Below are positions 8,552-16,650 of a DNA stretch of 64,000 nt, piece by piece; within the stretch, counting starts at the first letter, position 1, and each line of letters starts with the position of its first letter. The notes beneath the pieces were generated by a model. It was not told the origin of the DNA. It saw nothing but the letters and a program-made list of their open reading frames with translations, and ran no database searches. Position numbers and translations under genes: made by a program. The stretch is from Rubellimicrobium sp. CFH 75288 (GTDB taxonomy: Bacteria; Pseudomonadota; Alphaproteobacteria; Rhodobacterales; Rhodobacteraceae), in NCBI RefSeq assembly GCF_009904055.1, contig NZ_WYDP01000005.1, forward strand, positions 248,001 through 312,000, written 5' to 3'.

Positions 8552-9001
8552 TCAGCGGCCCGACGCGCCGCGCAGCGGAGGCTCCGGGCGGAGAGCCGGA
8601 GCGGCCGCGCGCAGCGGCGGCTCGGCCCGGGTCGCGGAGGACCGCGGCGGGACGGCCGCCGGGCGGGGCGGCGAGAGCCAGGCGGGCACGGCCGGGCCGG
8701 CCGCGGGCGGGACCAGCGACAGCGCGCCTCCCTCGGGCCGGGCGGGCGCGTCGCCTGCCTGCGCGCCCTCCTCGAGGGCTTCGGCAATCCGGCGCAGAAG
8801 CTCGGTGTTCTCGATCTGGAGGGCGACGAGGCCGAAGGCGGCGGACAGGACGACCAGCCCCCCCAGGACGATCGCGGCCGCGGCCAGAAGGCCCGCCCCG
8901 GTGGCCCAGGCCGCCACCCCAAGCCCCAGCACCGCCAGCGCGGCGAGGGCCACGAGAAGCGGAAACAGGGTTCTGAACAGGGTCGAGAGAGCGGCGTTCA
9001 C
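8552..9001 (-). CDS. Hypothetical small membrane protein
   Basis: A 149-residue protein with two adjacent hydrophobic helices, roughly residues 12-33 and 38-62, separated by a short turn. A short polar segment (QIENTELLRRIAEALEEG) likely to be a short coiled coil follows, then a Pro/Ala/Arg-rich disordered tail of about 70 residues. I recognise no family. The ATG at 9001 is preceded by GGAGGGG at a good distance, supporting translation. It is convergent with mch (6 bases between the stop codons) and lies downstream of glutamate dehydrogenase on the same strand, about 140 bases from that gene's stop. Function is unknown; a membrane-anchored scaffold is only a guess. Confidence 0.55.
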   Translation of the reverse strand: MNAALSTLFRTLFPLLVALAALAVLGLGVAAWATGAGLLAAAAIVLGGLVVLSAAFGLVALQIENTELLRRIAEALEEGAQAGDAPARPEGGALSLVPPAAGPAVPAWLSPPRPAAVPPRSSATRAEPPLRAAAPALRPEPPLRGASGR

Positions 9002-9138
9002 GGCATTCCCCTCCGGCGGATCGCACCGGCGGGACCGCCCCGCCGGACCATCCCCCTCCTAGCGCAGCCCGGCGGCGCGGAAAACGCGTTGCGTTCCGTC
9101 TCGGCGGCGGAGCGCGAAGGGCGTGACCTGCAGGCCGC

Positions 9139-10587
9139 TCAGAGGCCCTTCGCGCGGTAGCTCGCGGCCACCCGGCCGATCGCCACCACATAGGCGGCGG
9201 TGCGCAGGTCGCCGAGTTCCGGCCGCTCGTGCCAGAGGGCGCGCATCGCGCCATAGGCCGCGCGCATCGTGTCATCGAGGCCGGACCGGACCAGCTCGAT
9301 CTCGTCGTCGCCGCGCAGGTAGCGGTCCTTGAAGCTGGGCGAGAGCGTCCAGCCGAGCCCCTGATCGGCCGACAGGCGCTCGAGTTCGCTGACCAGCAGG
9401 GCATGGCGCGCCTCCTCGGCGCGGCGCTGCAGGCGGCCGAAGCGGATCTGGCTGAGGTTCTTGACCCATTCGAAGTAGCTGACCGTCACGCCGCCGGCAT
9501 TGGCATAGAGGTCGGGGATGACCACGGTACCCTTCTCGCGCAGGATGGCGTCGGCGGCGGCCGTGACGGGACCGTTGGCGCCCTCGACGATCAGGGGCGC
9601 ACGGATGCGTGCGGCGTTGTCGCGGTGGATGACGCCTTCGAGCGCGGCGGGCAGCAGGATGTCGCATTCGGCCTCGAGCGCGGCCGCCCCGTCCTCGGAG
9701 AAGTGGCCGCCCGGGCAGTCGCGCAGGCCGCCGTTGCGCAGGAGCCATTCGCGCGCGACCTCCACCCGCAGGCCGTCGTCGTTCCAGAGCACCCCGTCGC
9801 GCTCGACGATCCCCACGATGCGCGCGCCATCCTCCTCGGACAGGAACCTGGCCGCGTGGAAGCCCACGTTGCCGAGGCCCTGGACCACGACCCGCTTGCC
9901 CTCCAGCCCGCCCGACAATCCCGCCCGCGCCACGTCCTCGGGATGGCGGAAGAACTCGCGCAGGGCGTATTGCAGGCCCCGTCCCGTGGCCTCCACCCGG
10001 CCGTGGATGCCGCCGGCATTGAGCGGCTTGCCGGTGACGCAGGCCGAGGCGTTGATGTCCGTGGTGTTCATCCGCCGGTACTGGTCCGCGATCCAGGCCA
10101 TCTCGCGCTCGGACGTGCCCATGTCGGGGGCGGGGACGTTCTGGGCCGGGTGGATCAGGTCACGCTTGACCAGCTCGTAGGTGAAGCGGCGGGTGATCCG
10201 CTCCAGCTCCTCCTCGTCCCACTCGCGCGGATCGAGGCAGAGCCCCCCCTTGGAGCCGCCGAACGGCACCTCGACGAGCGCGCACTTGTAGGTCATGAGC
10301 GCCGCAAGCGCCTCCACCTCCTCCTGATCGACGAAGGGGGCGTAGCGGATGCCGCCCTTGACCGGCTCCATGTGCTCGCTGTGGACGCTCCGGTAGCCGG
10401 TGAAGGTGTGGATCGCCCCGCGCAGGCGCACGCCGAAGCGCACGGTATAGGTGGCGTTGCAGACGCGGATCTTTTGCTCGAGCCCGGGCGGGAGCGTCAT
10501 GAACCGCACGGCGCGGTTGAACATCAGGTCCACGGAATCCCGGAAGCTAGGTTCGGGCGCGGCGGTCTGCACGGGATTGTCCTTCAT
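9139..10587 (-). CDS. gdhA: Glu/Leu/Phe/Val family glutamate dehydrogenase
   Basis: A 482-residue amino acid dehydrogenase that interconverts glutamate with 2-oxoglutarate and ammonia in the cytoplasm. The GGIRYAP and TYKCALVEVPFGGSKGG segments hold the substrate-binding and catalytic lysines, PAPDMGTSEREM is the conserved catalytic Asp region, and VVQGLGNVG is the Rossmann dinucleotide-binding motif. LIVEGANGPVT and DLYANAGGVTVSYFEW are also classic. ATG 10587 is supported by a strong purine-rich site (GAGGAGGAGG) just upstream; the frame runs much further but without similarity. Cofactor preference cannot be decided by eye. Leucine dehydrogenases are shorter, so glutamate is the best substrate call. 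Confidence 0.9.
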   Translation of the reverse strand: MKDNPVQTAAPEPSFRDSVDLMFNRAVRFMTLPPGLEQKIRVCNATYTVRFGVRLRGAIHTFTGYRSVHSEHMEPVKGGIRYAPFVDQEEVEALAALMTYKCALVEVPFGGSKGGLCLDPREWDEEELERITRRFTYELVKRDLIHPAQNVPAPDMGTSEREMAWIADQYRRMNTTDINASACVTGKPLNAGGIHGRVEATGRGLQYALREFFRHPEDVARAGLSGGLEGKRVVVQGLGNVGFHAARFLSEEDGARIVGIVERDGVLWNDDGLRVEVAREWLLRNGGLRDCPGGHFSEDGAAALEAECDILLPAALEGVIHRDNAARIRAPLIVEGANGPVTAAADAILREKGTVVIPDLYANAGGVTVSYFEWVKNLSQIRFGRLQRRAEEARHALLVSELERLSADQGLGWTLSPSFKDRYLRGDDEIELVRSGLDDTMRAAYGAMRALWHERPELGDLRTAAYVVAIGRVAASYRAKGL

Positions 10588-10857
10588 GGGCCTCCTCCTC
10601 GGGCTGGCGCGGGTCCGCGACTCACCGCGACGCCTGCGCCCCGCAGCGGAGGGTAGGATGCGGCGCCCGATCCGGCCACCGCTCCGCCCGGTGCGGCCGA
10701 ACGGCCCTCGGGCGAAACAATGCGGCGCAAGCGGCGCGATCGTGTCCCCGTCCCTTCCGTTCCGGAAGCGAAAGGTTCCGTGGCGCCACAATTCCGGCCG
10801 CTTCGCATGGTTCAAGGGAAACGTCGTCCGCCGGACGACCCGCCCGAAAGGACCGTC

Positions 10858-12642
10858 ATGCGCGCCCCTCACCGCCGCATCCCGACCGCCTGCCGCCGTT
10901 TCGTCCGCGACGAGGACGGCTCCATGGTGATCTTCGGCATGTTCCTGCTCGTCATGATGCTGATCGTCGCGGGCATCAGCGTGGATGCCATGCGGTTCGA
11001 ATCCCAGCGCGCGCAGCTTCAGGGGACGCTGGACCGTGCGGTGCTGGCGGCGGCCGACCTCGACCAGACGCGCAACGCCGAGGACGTGGTGCGCGACTAT
11101 TTCGCCAAGGCGGGGCTGCTCGACCGGCTCACCTCGGTGACGGTGCAGGAGACGTTCAACAGCCGGACCGTCTCGGCCACGGCCGAGACCGGCCTCGACA
11201 CGTATTTCATGAAGATGGCCGGAGTGCCCCGCCTGACCGCGCAGGGCGCGAGCACGGCGCGCGAGATCATCTCCGACATCGAGATCATCCTCGTCCTCGA
11301 CGTGTCGGGCTCGATGCTGGCCAACAACCGCATGGTGAACCTCCGCACGGCCGCCACCGAATTCGTGCAGGTCGTGCTGCAGAACGACACGGAGAACCGC
11401 ATCTCCATCGGGCTCGTGCCCTTCAACGGCCAGGTCAATCTCGGACCCGCCCTGCGTGCGTGGTACACGGGCATCCACGACGTCGTCACGAGCCCGGCCA
11501 ACGTCAACTGCGTGGACCTGCCGCCCAGCGTGTACGGCGTCCAGACGATCCCGCGCAACCAGGTGATGCCGGCCACGCAGCACGCCGACACCTTCTCGAC
11601 CACGACCCGGCAGAACAGCTATTACGGCTGGAACGACACGTCGCGCGCGACCGTGCAGCTCACCAACGTCTGGTGCCCACCCTCCACGACCAACGTGGTG
11701 CGCCTGCCGATGCGCAACATCGCGCAGCTTCAGAGCCACATCAACAACCTCACCGCCGTCGGGGCAACCTCGATCAATGCGGGGATGCGCTGGGGGATGA
11801 CGCTGCTCGATCCGGCGTCGCGCGGGATGTTCAACCACTTCATCTCGACGGGCCAGATCCCCTCCTTCTTCGCGGGCCGGCCCTACGACTGGCGGCGCGA
11901 GAACACGCTCAAGGTCATCGTGCTCATGACCGACGGGGAGCATTTCGCCGAGGAGCGGGTCAACGACGGCTATCGCGGCAACACCGTCTCGCCCATCTGG
12001 CGGTCCACGGACAGCACCGCGAACTACTCGATCTTCCACGAGAGCCGCGTGGACCGCTCCAACGCCACCACCTTGGCCAACAGCCGCCCCTTCTGGGTGC
12101 CGCACCTGGCGCAATGGCATGCGCGACCTTGGAACGGCACGGCGCCGGCCAACAACGTGCCCTACACCGAGGGCAGCCTGCGCCGCATCGACGTCAACGG
12201 CGACGGCGTGTGCAACAACGCCGACGACGGGCGGGGGAACCTCAAGTCCAACGAGGCCTGCTGGTGGGGCGCCAACGCCCAGACCTGGGCGCAGGTCTGG
12301 GCCAACGTGCGCATGCACTGGGTGGCCTGGCAGCTCTACGGCCGGCCGCTCCACACGACCGCATCGGGACGAGCGGCCATCGCCGACGCGATGATGAACG
12401 CCTTCCGCACCCGCACGGACACGAACGACATGGACCGGCAGTTGCGGCAGATGTGCGACCGCGCCCGCGCCGAGGGCGTGATCGTCTATGGCATCGCCTT
12501 CGAGGCCGATCCGGGCGGCGAGCGCGAACTCGAATACTGCGCCTCCTCGCCGGGCCACTATTTCGATGCGCAGGGCCTCGAGATCCGCACCGCGTTCCGT
12601 GCGATCGCCGCGCAGATCAACCAGCTGAGGCTGATCCAATGA
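10858..12642 (+). CDS. TadG-like pilus assembly protein with von Willebrand A domain
   Basis: A 594-residue protein. Its N-terminus has the pilin-like pattern RRFVRDEDGSMVIFGMFLL followed by a single membrane helix (about residues 18-42), as in TadG/TadE-type pseudopilins. From about residue 140 there is a von Willebrand A domain with the MIDAS motif DVSGS (IILVLDVSGSM) and a later VLMTDGEH segment. Such proteins are processed by the Tad prepilin peptidase and take part in Flp-type tight-adherence pili or their surface assembly. I chose ATG 10858 because AAAGGA precedes it and the membrane helix is then N-terminal; the frame is open from 10720. The stop overlaps the next start by four bases (ATGA). 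The core tad genes (cpaBCEF, tadBC) are not in the window. Confidence 0.82.
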   Translation: MRAPHRRIPTACRRFVRDEDGSMVIFGMFLLVMMLIVAGISVDAMRFESQRAQLQGTLDRAVLAAADLDQTRNAEDVVRDYFAKAGLLDRLTSVTVQETFNSRTVSATAETGLDTYFMKMAGVPRLTAQGASTAREIISDIEIILVLDVSGSMLANNRMVNLRTAATEFVQVVLQNDTENRISIGLVPFNGQVNLGPALRAWYTGIHDVVTSPANVNCVDLPPSVYGVQTIPRNQVMPATQHADTFSTTTRQNSYYGWNDTSRATVQLTNVWCPPSTTNVVRLPMRNIAQLQSHINNLTAVGATSINAGMRWGMTLLDPASRGMFNHFISTGQIPSFFAGRPYDWRRENTLKVIVLMTDGEHFAEERVNDGYRGNTVSPIWRSTDSTANYSIFHESRVDRSNATTLANSRPFWVPHLAQWHARPWNGTAPANNVPYTEGSLRRIDVNGDGVCNNADDGRGNLKSNEACWWGANAQTWAQVWANVRMHWVAWQLYGRPLHTTASGRAAIADAMMNAFRTRTDTNDMDRQLRQMCDRARAEGVIVYGIAFEADPGGERELEYCASSPGHYFDAQGLEIRTAFRAIAAQINQLRLIQ

Positions 12643-13184
12643 GCGTCGCGCGCCGGTCCGTGCGCCGCTGGCTGTCGCGGTTCCTGCGACGCGAGAGCGG
12701 CAACGGCACGATCGAGTTCGTCATCGTCGTTCCCGTGTTCCTGTTCCTGTTCCTCCAGACCTTCGAACTGGGCATGATCCTGACGCGGCAGGTCATGCTG
12801 GACCGGGGGGTGGACCTGGCCGTGCGGCAGGTCCGCATCGGCGCCGTCCCCCAGGTGACGCACGACACCCTGCGCCGGATGATCTGCGCCGGCGCGGCGG
12901 TGATCCCGGACTGCCTCAACGACCTCAAGGTGGAGATGCGGCCCGTCAACCCGCGCGCCTGGCGCCCGCTCGATCCCCGGCCCGACTGCATCGACCGCAA
13001 CGATCCGGCCCGACCGGCGCGCACCTTCACGCCGGGCCAGTCGAACCAGCTCATGCTGCTGCGCGCCTGCGCCCTGTTCGAGCCGCTCTTTCCCGCCACG
13101 GGCATCGGCTTCCGCCTCGTCGGGCCGGAGGGGCGCAGCTTCGGGCTGACCTCGTCCTCGGCCTTCGTGGTCGAGCCGGCCTGA
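12639..13184 (+). CDS. TadE-family pseudopilin
   Basis: A 181-residue protein beginning with a basic stretch, then RRESGNGTIEFVIVVPVFLFLFLQTFELGMI, i.e. the Glu at position +5 of a pilin-like cleavage region followed by one hydrophobic helix. That is the TadE signature. The rest is periplasmic with four cysteines (ICAGAAVIPDC, PDCIDR, RACALF) that could form disulfides. The start overlaps the TadG-like gene by four bases and the third pilin-like gene starts 11 bases downstream, so the three form one transcription unit. The likely role is a minor pilin of a Flp pilus. Confidence 0.8.
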   Translation: MSVARRSVRRWLSRFLRRESGNGTIEFVIVVPVFLFLFLQTFELGMILTRQVMLDRGVDLAVRQVRIGAVPQVTHDTLRRMICAGAAVIPDCLNDLKVEMRPVNPRAWRPLDPRPDCIDRNDPARPARTFTPGQSNQLMLLRACALFEPLFPATGIGFRLVGPEGRSFGLTSSSAFVVEPA

Positions 13185-13195
13185 CGGATAGCACC

Positions 13196-13762
13196 ATGAT
13201 CCGACGCTTCCTCCGGGACGAGCGCGGCTCCATCGCGGTGGAGGGCATGCTGATCCTGCCGGCCCTGGTCTGGGTCTTCCTGGGAACGTTCGTCTTCTTC
13301 GACGGCTTCCGCGCCCAGGCGATCAATGCCCGCACGGCCTATACGATCGGCGACATCCTGAGCCGCGAGACGCAGTTCGTCACCCCCGCCTATCTCGACG
13401 GGCTGTTCGCCCTGCAGGGGACGATGACGGCCACGGACCAGCCCCGGCGCATGCGGATCAGCGTGGTGCGCTACCAGAGCAGCGGAGACCGCTATCGCGT
13501 CGTCTGGTCCCAGGTGCGCGGTTCGGGCGTGGCCGCGCTGCGCGACGCCGACATGCCCAAGGTCAGACCGTTCCTGCCGATCATGCCCGATGCCGAAATC
13601 GCCATCGTGACGGAAACCTGGGTGCCCTACCGACCCGTGGCGCGCGTCGGCATCGAACCCTTCACCTTCCGCGACTTCGTCGTGACCCGGCCGCGCTTTG
13701 CCGCCAACCTGTGCTGGAACACCCAGAACACCGGCGGCACCATGGCCACCGCGACCTGCTGA
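13196..13762 (+). CDS. TadE/TadF-like pseudopilin
   Basis: A 188-residue protein with the same N-terminal plan as the previous gene: RRFLRDERGSIAVEGMLILPALVWVFLGTFVFFDGF, a cleavable pilin-like leader with the conserved Glu and a single transmembrane helix. The soluble part has no enzyme motif. It is the third gene of the tad trio and probably also a minor pilin; position and length suggest a TadF-like role, although TadE and TadF are hard to tell apart by eye. No start alternative is needed: the ATG lies 11 bases after the previous stop. Confidence 0.75.
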   Translation: MIRRFLRDERGSIAVEGMLILPALVWVFLGTFVFFDGFRAQAINARTAYTIGDILSRETQFVTPAYLDGLFALQGTMTATDQPRRMRISVVRYQSSGDRYRVVWSQVRGSGVAALRDADMPKVRPFLPIMPDAEIAIVTETWVPYRPVARVGIEPFTFRDFVVTRPRFAANLCWNTQNTGGTMATATC

Positions 13763-13788
13763 TCTTCCGCCGCCGCGAAGGCGGGCCT

Positions 13789-14217
13789 ATGGTCGGCCCC
13801 ATGATGCGGCGCGCGGTCCCCCTTCTGCTCCTTCTTCTTCTCTGCGCCTGCGCGCCGGCCCCCCGTCTCGACGACCGCATCCCCGCGGCCGAGCGGGATC
13901 TGCCCCCGCCCGCGCTGGTGCCGCTCGGACCCCTCCTCGCGGCGGCCGACGCCCTGCCGGCCTCGGGCGGATTCGAGGCCGCGCTGGCGGCCCGGGCGGG
14001 CGCCCTGACCGCGGCCCCCCCTCCCCCGGCGGGCGCCGTCGCAGCCATCGGCGCGCGCGCCGAGGCGCTGGAGGAGCGTGCCGCACCCGCGACCCCCCCG
14101 GCATCGCCCGAGGCCGCGCGGCTCGAGGCCCTGCGGGCGCGGGCCGAGGCGCTGCAGACCGGCGCCCTGACCCCCGAGGAGGCCCGGCGGCTGCGACAGG
14201 GCCCTTCGTTGCCATAG
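13789..14217 (+). CDS. Hypothetical lipoprotein, Ala/Glu/Pro-rich
   Basis: A 142-residue protein. After the start, RRAVPLLLLLLLCACAPAP forms a lipoprotein signal with the lipobox LCA-C, predicting lipidation on the second cysteine. The mature region is Ala/Pro-rich with two Arg/Glu/Leu-rich segments (ARAEALEERA and ARLEALRARAEALQTG) that look helical. ATG 13789 has GAAGG upstream; ATGs at 13801 or 13804 would also keep the signal peptide. It follows the tad trio by 26 bases and precedes hom. It resembles small Rhodobacteraceae lipoproteins of unknown function; it could assist the pilus system, but nothing in the sequence shows that. Confidence 0.6.
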   Translation: MVGPMMRRAVPLLLLLLLCACAPAPRLDDRIPAAERDLPPPALVPLGPLLAAADALPASGGFEAALAARAGALTAAPPPPAGAVAAIGARAEALEERAAPATPPASPEAARLEALRARAEALQTGALTPEEARRLRQGPSLP

Positions 14218-14270
14218 CAGGCGGGACAGGCTAACCCCGGCGCCACCTTCGCGCCACGAAAGGCCCAGCC

Positions 14271-15563
14271 ATGACCCGTCCGCCCCTCCGCCTTGGCATC
14301 GCCGGTCTCGGAACGGTGGGGACGGGCGTGCTCGCGATCCTGCAGCGGCATGGTGCGCTTCTGGCCGCTCGGGCGGGCCGTCCGGTCGAGCCCGTCGCCG
14401 TCAGCGCGCGCGACCGTACCCGCGACCGCGGCGTGAGCCTCGACGGCCTGGCCTGGGAGGACGATCCCGTGGCGCTCGCCCGTCGGCCGGACGTGGACGT
14501 GTTCGTGGAAGTGATCGGCGGCCACGAGGGCGCCGCACGCGCCGCGGTGGAGGCCGCCATCGACGCCGGCAAGGACGTGGTCACCGCCAACAAGGCGCTT
14601 CTCGCCCATCACGGCCATGCCCTCGCGCTCGCGGCCGAGGCCAAGGGGCACGTGATCCGCTTCGAGGCCGCCGTGGCCGGCGGCATTCCCGTCATCAAGA
14701 CCCTGACCGAGGGCCTGGCCGCGAACGAGGTCACGCGGGTGCTCGGCGTGATGAACGGCACGTGCAACTACATCCTGACCCGCATGGAGGAGGCGGGCCT
14801 GCCCTACGAGACCGTGTTCGAGGAGGCGCGCGCGCTCGGCTATCTCGAGGCCGACCCGAGGCTCGACGTGGACGGGATCGATGCCGGCCACAAGCTGTCG
14901 CTGCTCGCCGCCATCGCCTTCGGCACCGAGGTGTCCTTTGACGCGGTCGAGCTCGAGGGGATCGGGTCGGTCACCATCGAGGACATCCGCCGCGCGGGCG
15001 ACATGGGCTATCGCATCAAGCTCCTGGGGGTGGCGCAGATGACGGGCCGCGGGCTCGAGCAGCGGATGCAGCCCTGCCTCGTGCCCGCGACCTCGCCTCT
15101 GGGTCAGCTCTCGGGCGGCACCAACATGGTGGTGATCGAGGGCGATTCGGCCGGCCAGATCGTCCTGCGGGGCGCAGGCGCCGGAGCAGGGCCGACGGCA
15201 AGCGCGGTGCTGGGGGACGTGATCGACATCGCCCGCGGCGTGCGCATCCCGACCTTCGGCCGGCCCGCATCCAGCCTGCGGCGCGCCCGACCCGCACGGG
15301 GCGCCGTCGCCGCGCCCTACTATCTGCGGCTCGACCTGGTGGACAAGCCGGGCGCGCTGGCCAAGGTCGCGCGCGTGCTGGGCGATGCGGGCATCTCCAT
15401 CGACCGGATGCGGCAATACGGCCATGCCGAGGCGGCCACCGCCCCCGTCCTCATCGTCACCCACCGCACCACGCGCCTCGCCCTCGACGAGGCGCTGGGG
15501 GGCATGGCCGAGACTGGCGTCGTCGAGGGCCGCCCCGTCGCGCTGCGCATCGAGGCGGTCTGA
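14271..15563 (+). CDS. hom: Homoserine dehydrogenase
   Basis: A 430-residue enzyme that reduces aspartate semialdehyde to homoserine, feeding threonine and methionine synthesis. The N-terminal GIAGLGTVGTGVLAIL is the NAD(P)-binding motif; VVTANKALLAHHG and the GVMNGTCNYILTRMEE stretch are hallmarks, with the catalytic lysine in the GHK segment (DGIDAGHKLSLLAAIAF). The last about 75 residues (YYLRLDLVDKPGALAKVARV and on) form an ACT domain, so feedback control by threonine is likely. ATG 14271 has AAAGG upstream. The order hom-glpX-recJ is a familiar alphaproteobacterial arrangement. Confidence 0.95.
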   Translation: MTRPPLRLGIAGLGTVGTGVLAILQRHGALLAARAGRPVEPVAVSARDRTRDRGVSLDGLAWEDDPVALARRPDVDVFVEVIGGHEGAARAAVEAAIDAGKDVVTANKALLAHHGHALALAAEAKGHVIRFEAAVAGGIPVIKTLTEGLAANEVTRVLGVMNGTCNYILTRMEEAGLPYETVFEEARALGYLEADPRLDVDGIDAGHKLSLLAAIAFGTEVSFDAVELEGIGSVTIEDIRRAGDMGYRIKLLGVAQMTGRGLEQRMQPCLVPATSPLGQLSGGTNMVVIEGDSAGQIVLRGAGAGAGPTASAVLGDVIDIARGVRIPTFGRPASSLRRARPARGAVAAPYYLRLDLVDKPGALAKVARVLGDAGISIDRMRQYGHAEAATAPVLIVTHRTTRLALDEALGGMAETGVVEGRPVALRIEAV

Positions 15564-15644
15564 GGCCGTTAGCGCCACCGGCGCTTCACGGCGCCCGGCG
15601 CAACCGCTAGTCCGTGAGGCGCAACCATCCCGAGGATCCCGCCC

Positions 15645-16610
15645 ATGGCCGCCAGCCCCGAATTCCACGACCGCATGCTGTCGCTGGGCCTCGCCCGCGT
15701 CTCCGAGGCGGCGGCCATCGCCTGCGCCGCCCATATCGGGCGCGGCGACGAGAAGGCCGCCGATCAGGCCGCCGTCAACGCCATGCGCGACCAGCTCAAC
15801 AAGCTCGACATCCGGGGCGTCGTGGTCATCGGCGAGGGCGAGCGCGACGAGGCGCCGATGCTCTATATCGGCGAGGAGGTGGGCACCGGCCAGGGTCCGG
15901 CCGTGGACATCGCGCTCGACCCATTGGAGGGGACGACCCTGACCGCGCGCGACATGCCCAACGCGCTCGCGGTCATCGCCATGGGCCCGCGCGGCACGCT
16001 GCTGCACGCGCCGGACGTCTACATGGACAAGCTCGCCATCGGGCCGGGCTTCAAGCCGGGCACCGTGACGCTGGCCATGACCCCGGCCGAGCGCGTCTCG
16101 GCGCTCGCGGCGGCCAAGGGGGTCTCCACGCGCGACATCACCGTCTGCGTCCTCGACCGTCCCCGCCATGCGGAGATGATCGCCGAGCTGCGATCCACCC
16201 AATGTGCGATCCGCCTGATCACCGACGGCGACGTGGCCGGCGTGATGCATTGCGCCGAACCGCAGAAGACCGGCATCGACATGTACATGGGCTCGGGCGG
16301 CGCGCCCGAGGGGGTGCTCGCCGCGGCCGCGCTCAAGTGCATGGGCGGCCAGATCTTCGGCAAGCTGCTGTTTCGCGACGAGGCCGAGCGCGAGCGCGCG
16401 CGCAAGGCCGGGATCACCAATCTCGACCGCGTCTATACGCGCGACGACATGGTGACGGGCGACGTCATCTTCTCGGCCACCGGCGTCACCGACGGCTCGC
16501 TGCTGCCCGGCATCCGGCGCGAGCCGGGCTGGGTCACGGTGGAGACCATGCTGATGCGTTCCAAGACGGGGTCGGTGCGCCGCATGACCTATCGCAATCC
16601 CGTGCGCTGA
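15645..16610 (+). CDS. glpX: Class II fructose-1,6-bisphosphatase
   Basis: A 321-residue GlpX-type phosphatase that converts fructose 1,6-bisphosphate to fructose 6-phosphate in gluconeogenesis (and, in some relatives, the Calvin cycle). The metal-binding motifs VVIGEGERDEAPMLYIGEEV and DPLEGTTLTA are clear, as are GPGFKPGTV and the GSGGAPEGVLAAAALKCMGG stretch. Length fits the family. The gene begins 81 bases after hom and ends 40 bases before the chosen recJ start. With ppsA at 46 kb it supplies gluconeogenic capacity, expected for an organism feeding on amino compounds. Confidence 0.94.
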   Translation: MAASPEFHDRMLSLGLARVSEAAAIACAAHIGRGDEKAADQAAVNAMRDQLNKLDIRGVVVIGEGERDEAPMLYIGEEVGTGQGPAVDIALDPLEGTTLTARDMPNALAVIAMGPRGTLLHAPDVYMDKLAIGPGFKPGTVTLAMTPAERVSALAAAKGVSTRDITVCVLDRPRHAEMIAELRSTQCAIRLITDGDVAGVMHCAEPQKTGIDMYMGSGGAPEGVLAAAALKCMGGQIFGKLLFRDEAERERARKAGITNLDRVYTRDDMVTGDVIFSATGVTDGSLLPGIRREPGWVTVETMLMRSKTGSVRRMTYRNPVR

Positions 16611-16650
16611 GCCCTTGCCAAGCGCCCGCCCTGGGGACAGCAACGGGGGC

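Noticed and set aside
9139-12639. An 1166-codon minus-strand frame extending upstream from glutamate dehydrogenase
   Set aside because: Only the last 482 codons match glutamate dehydrogenase; the upstream part is the complement of the TadG-like gene.
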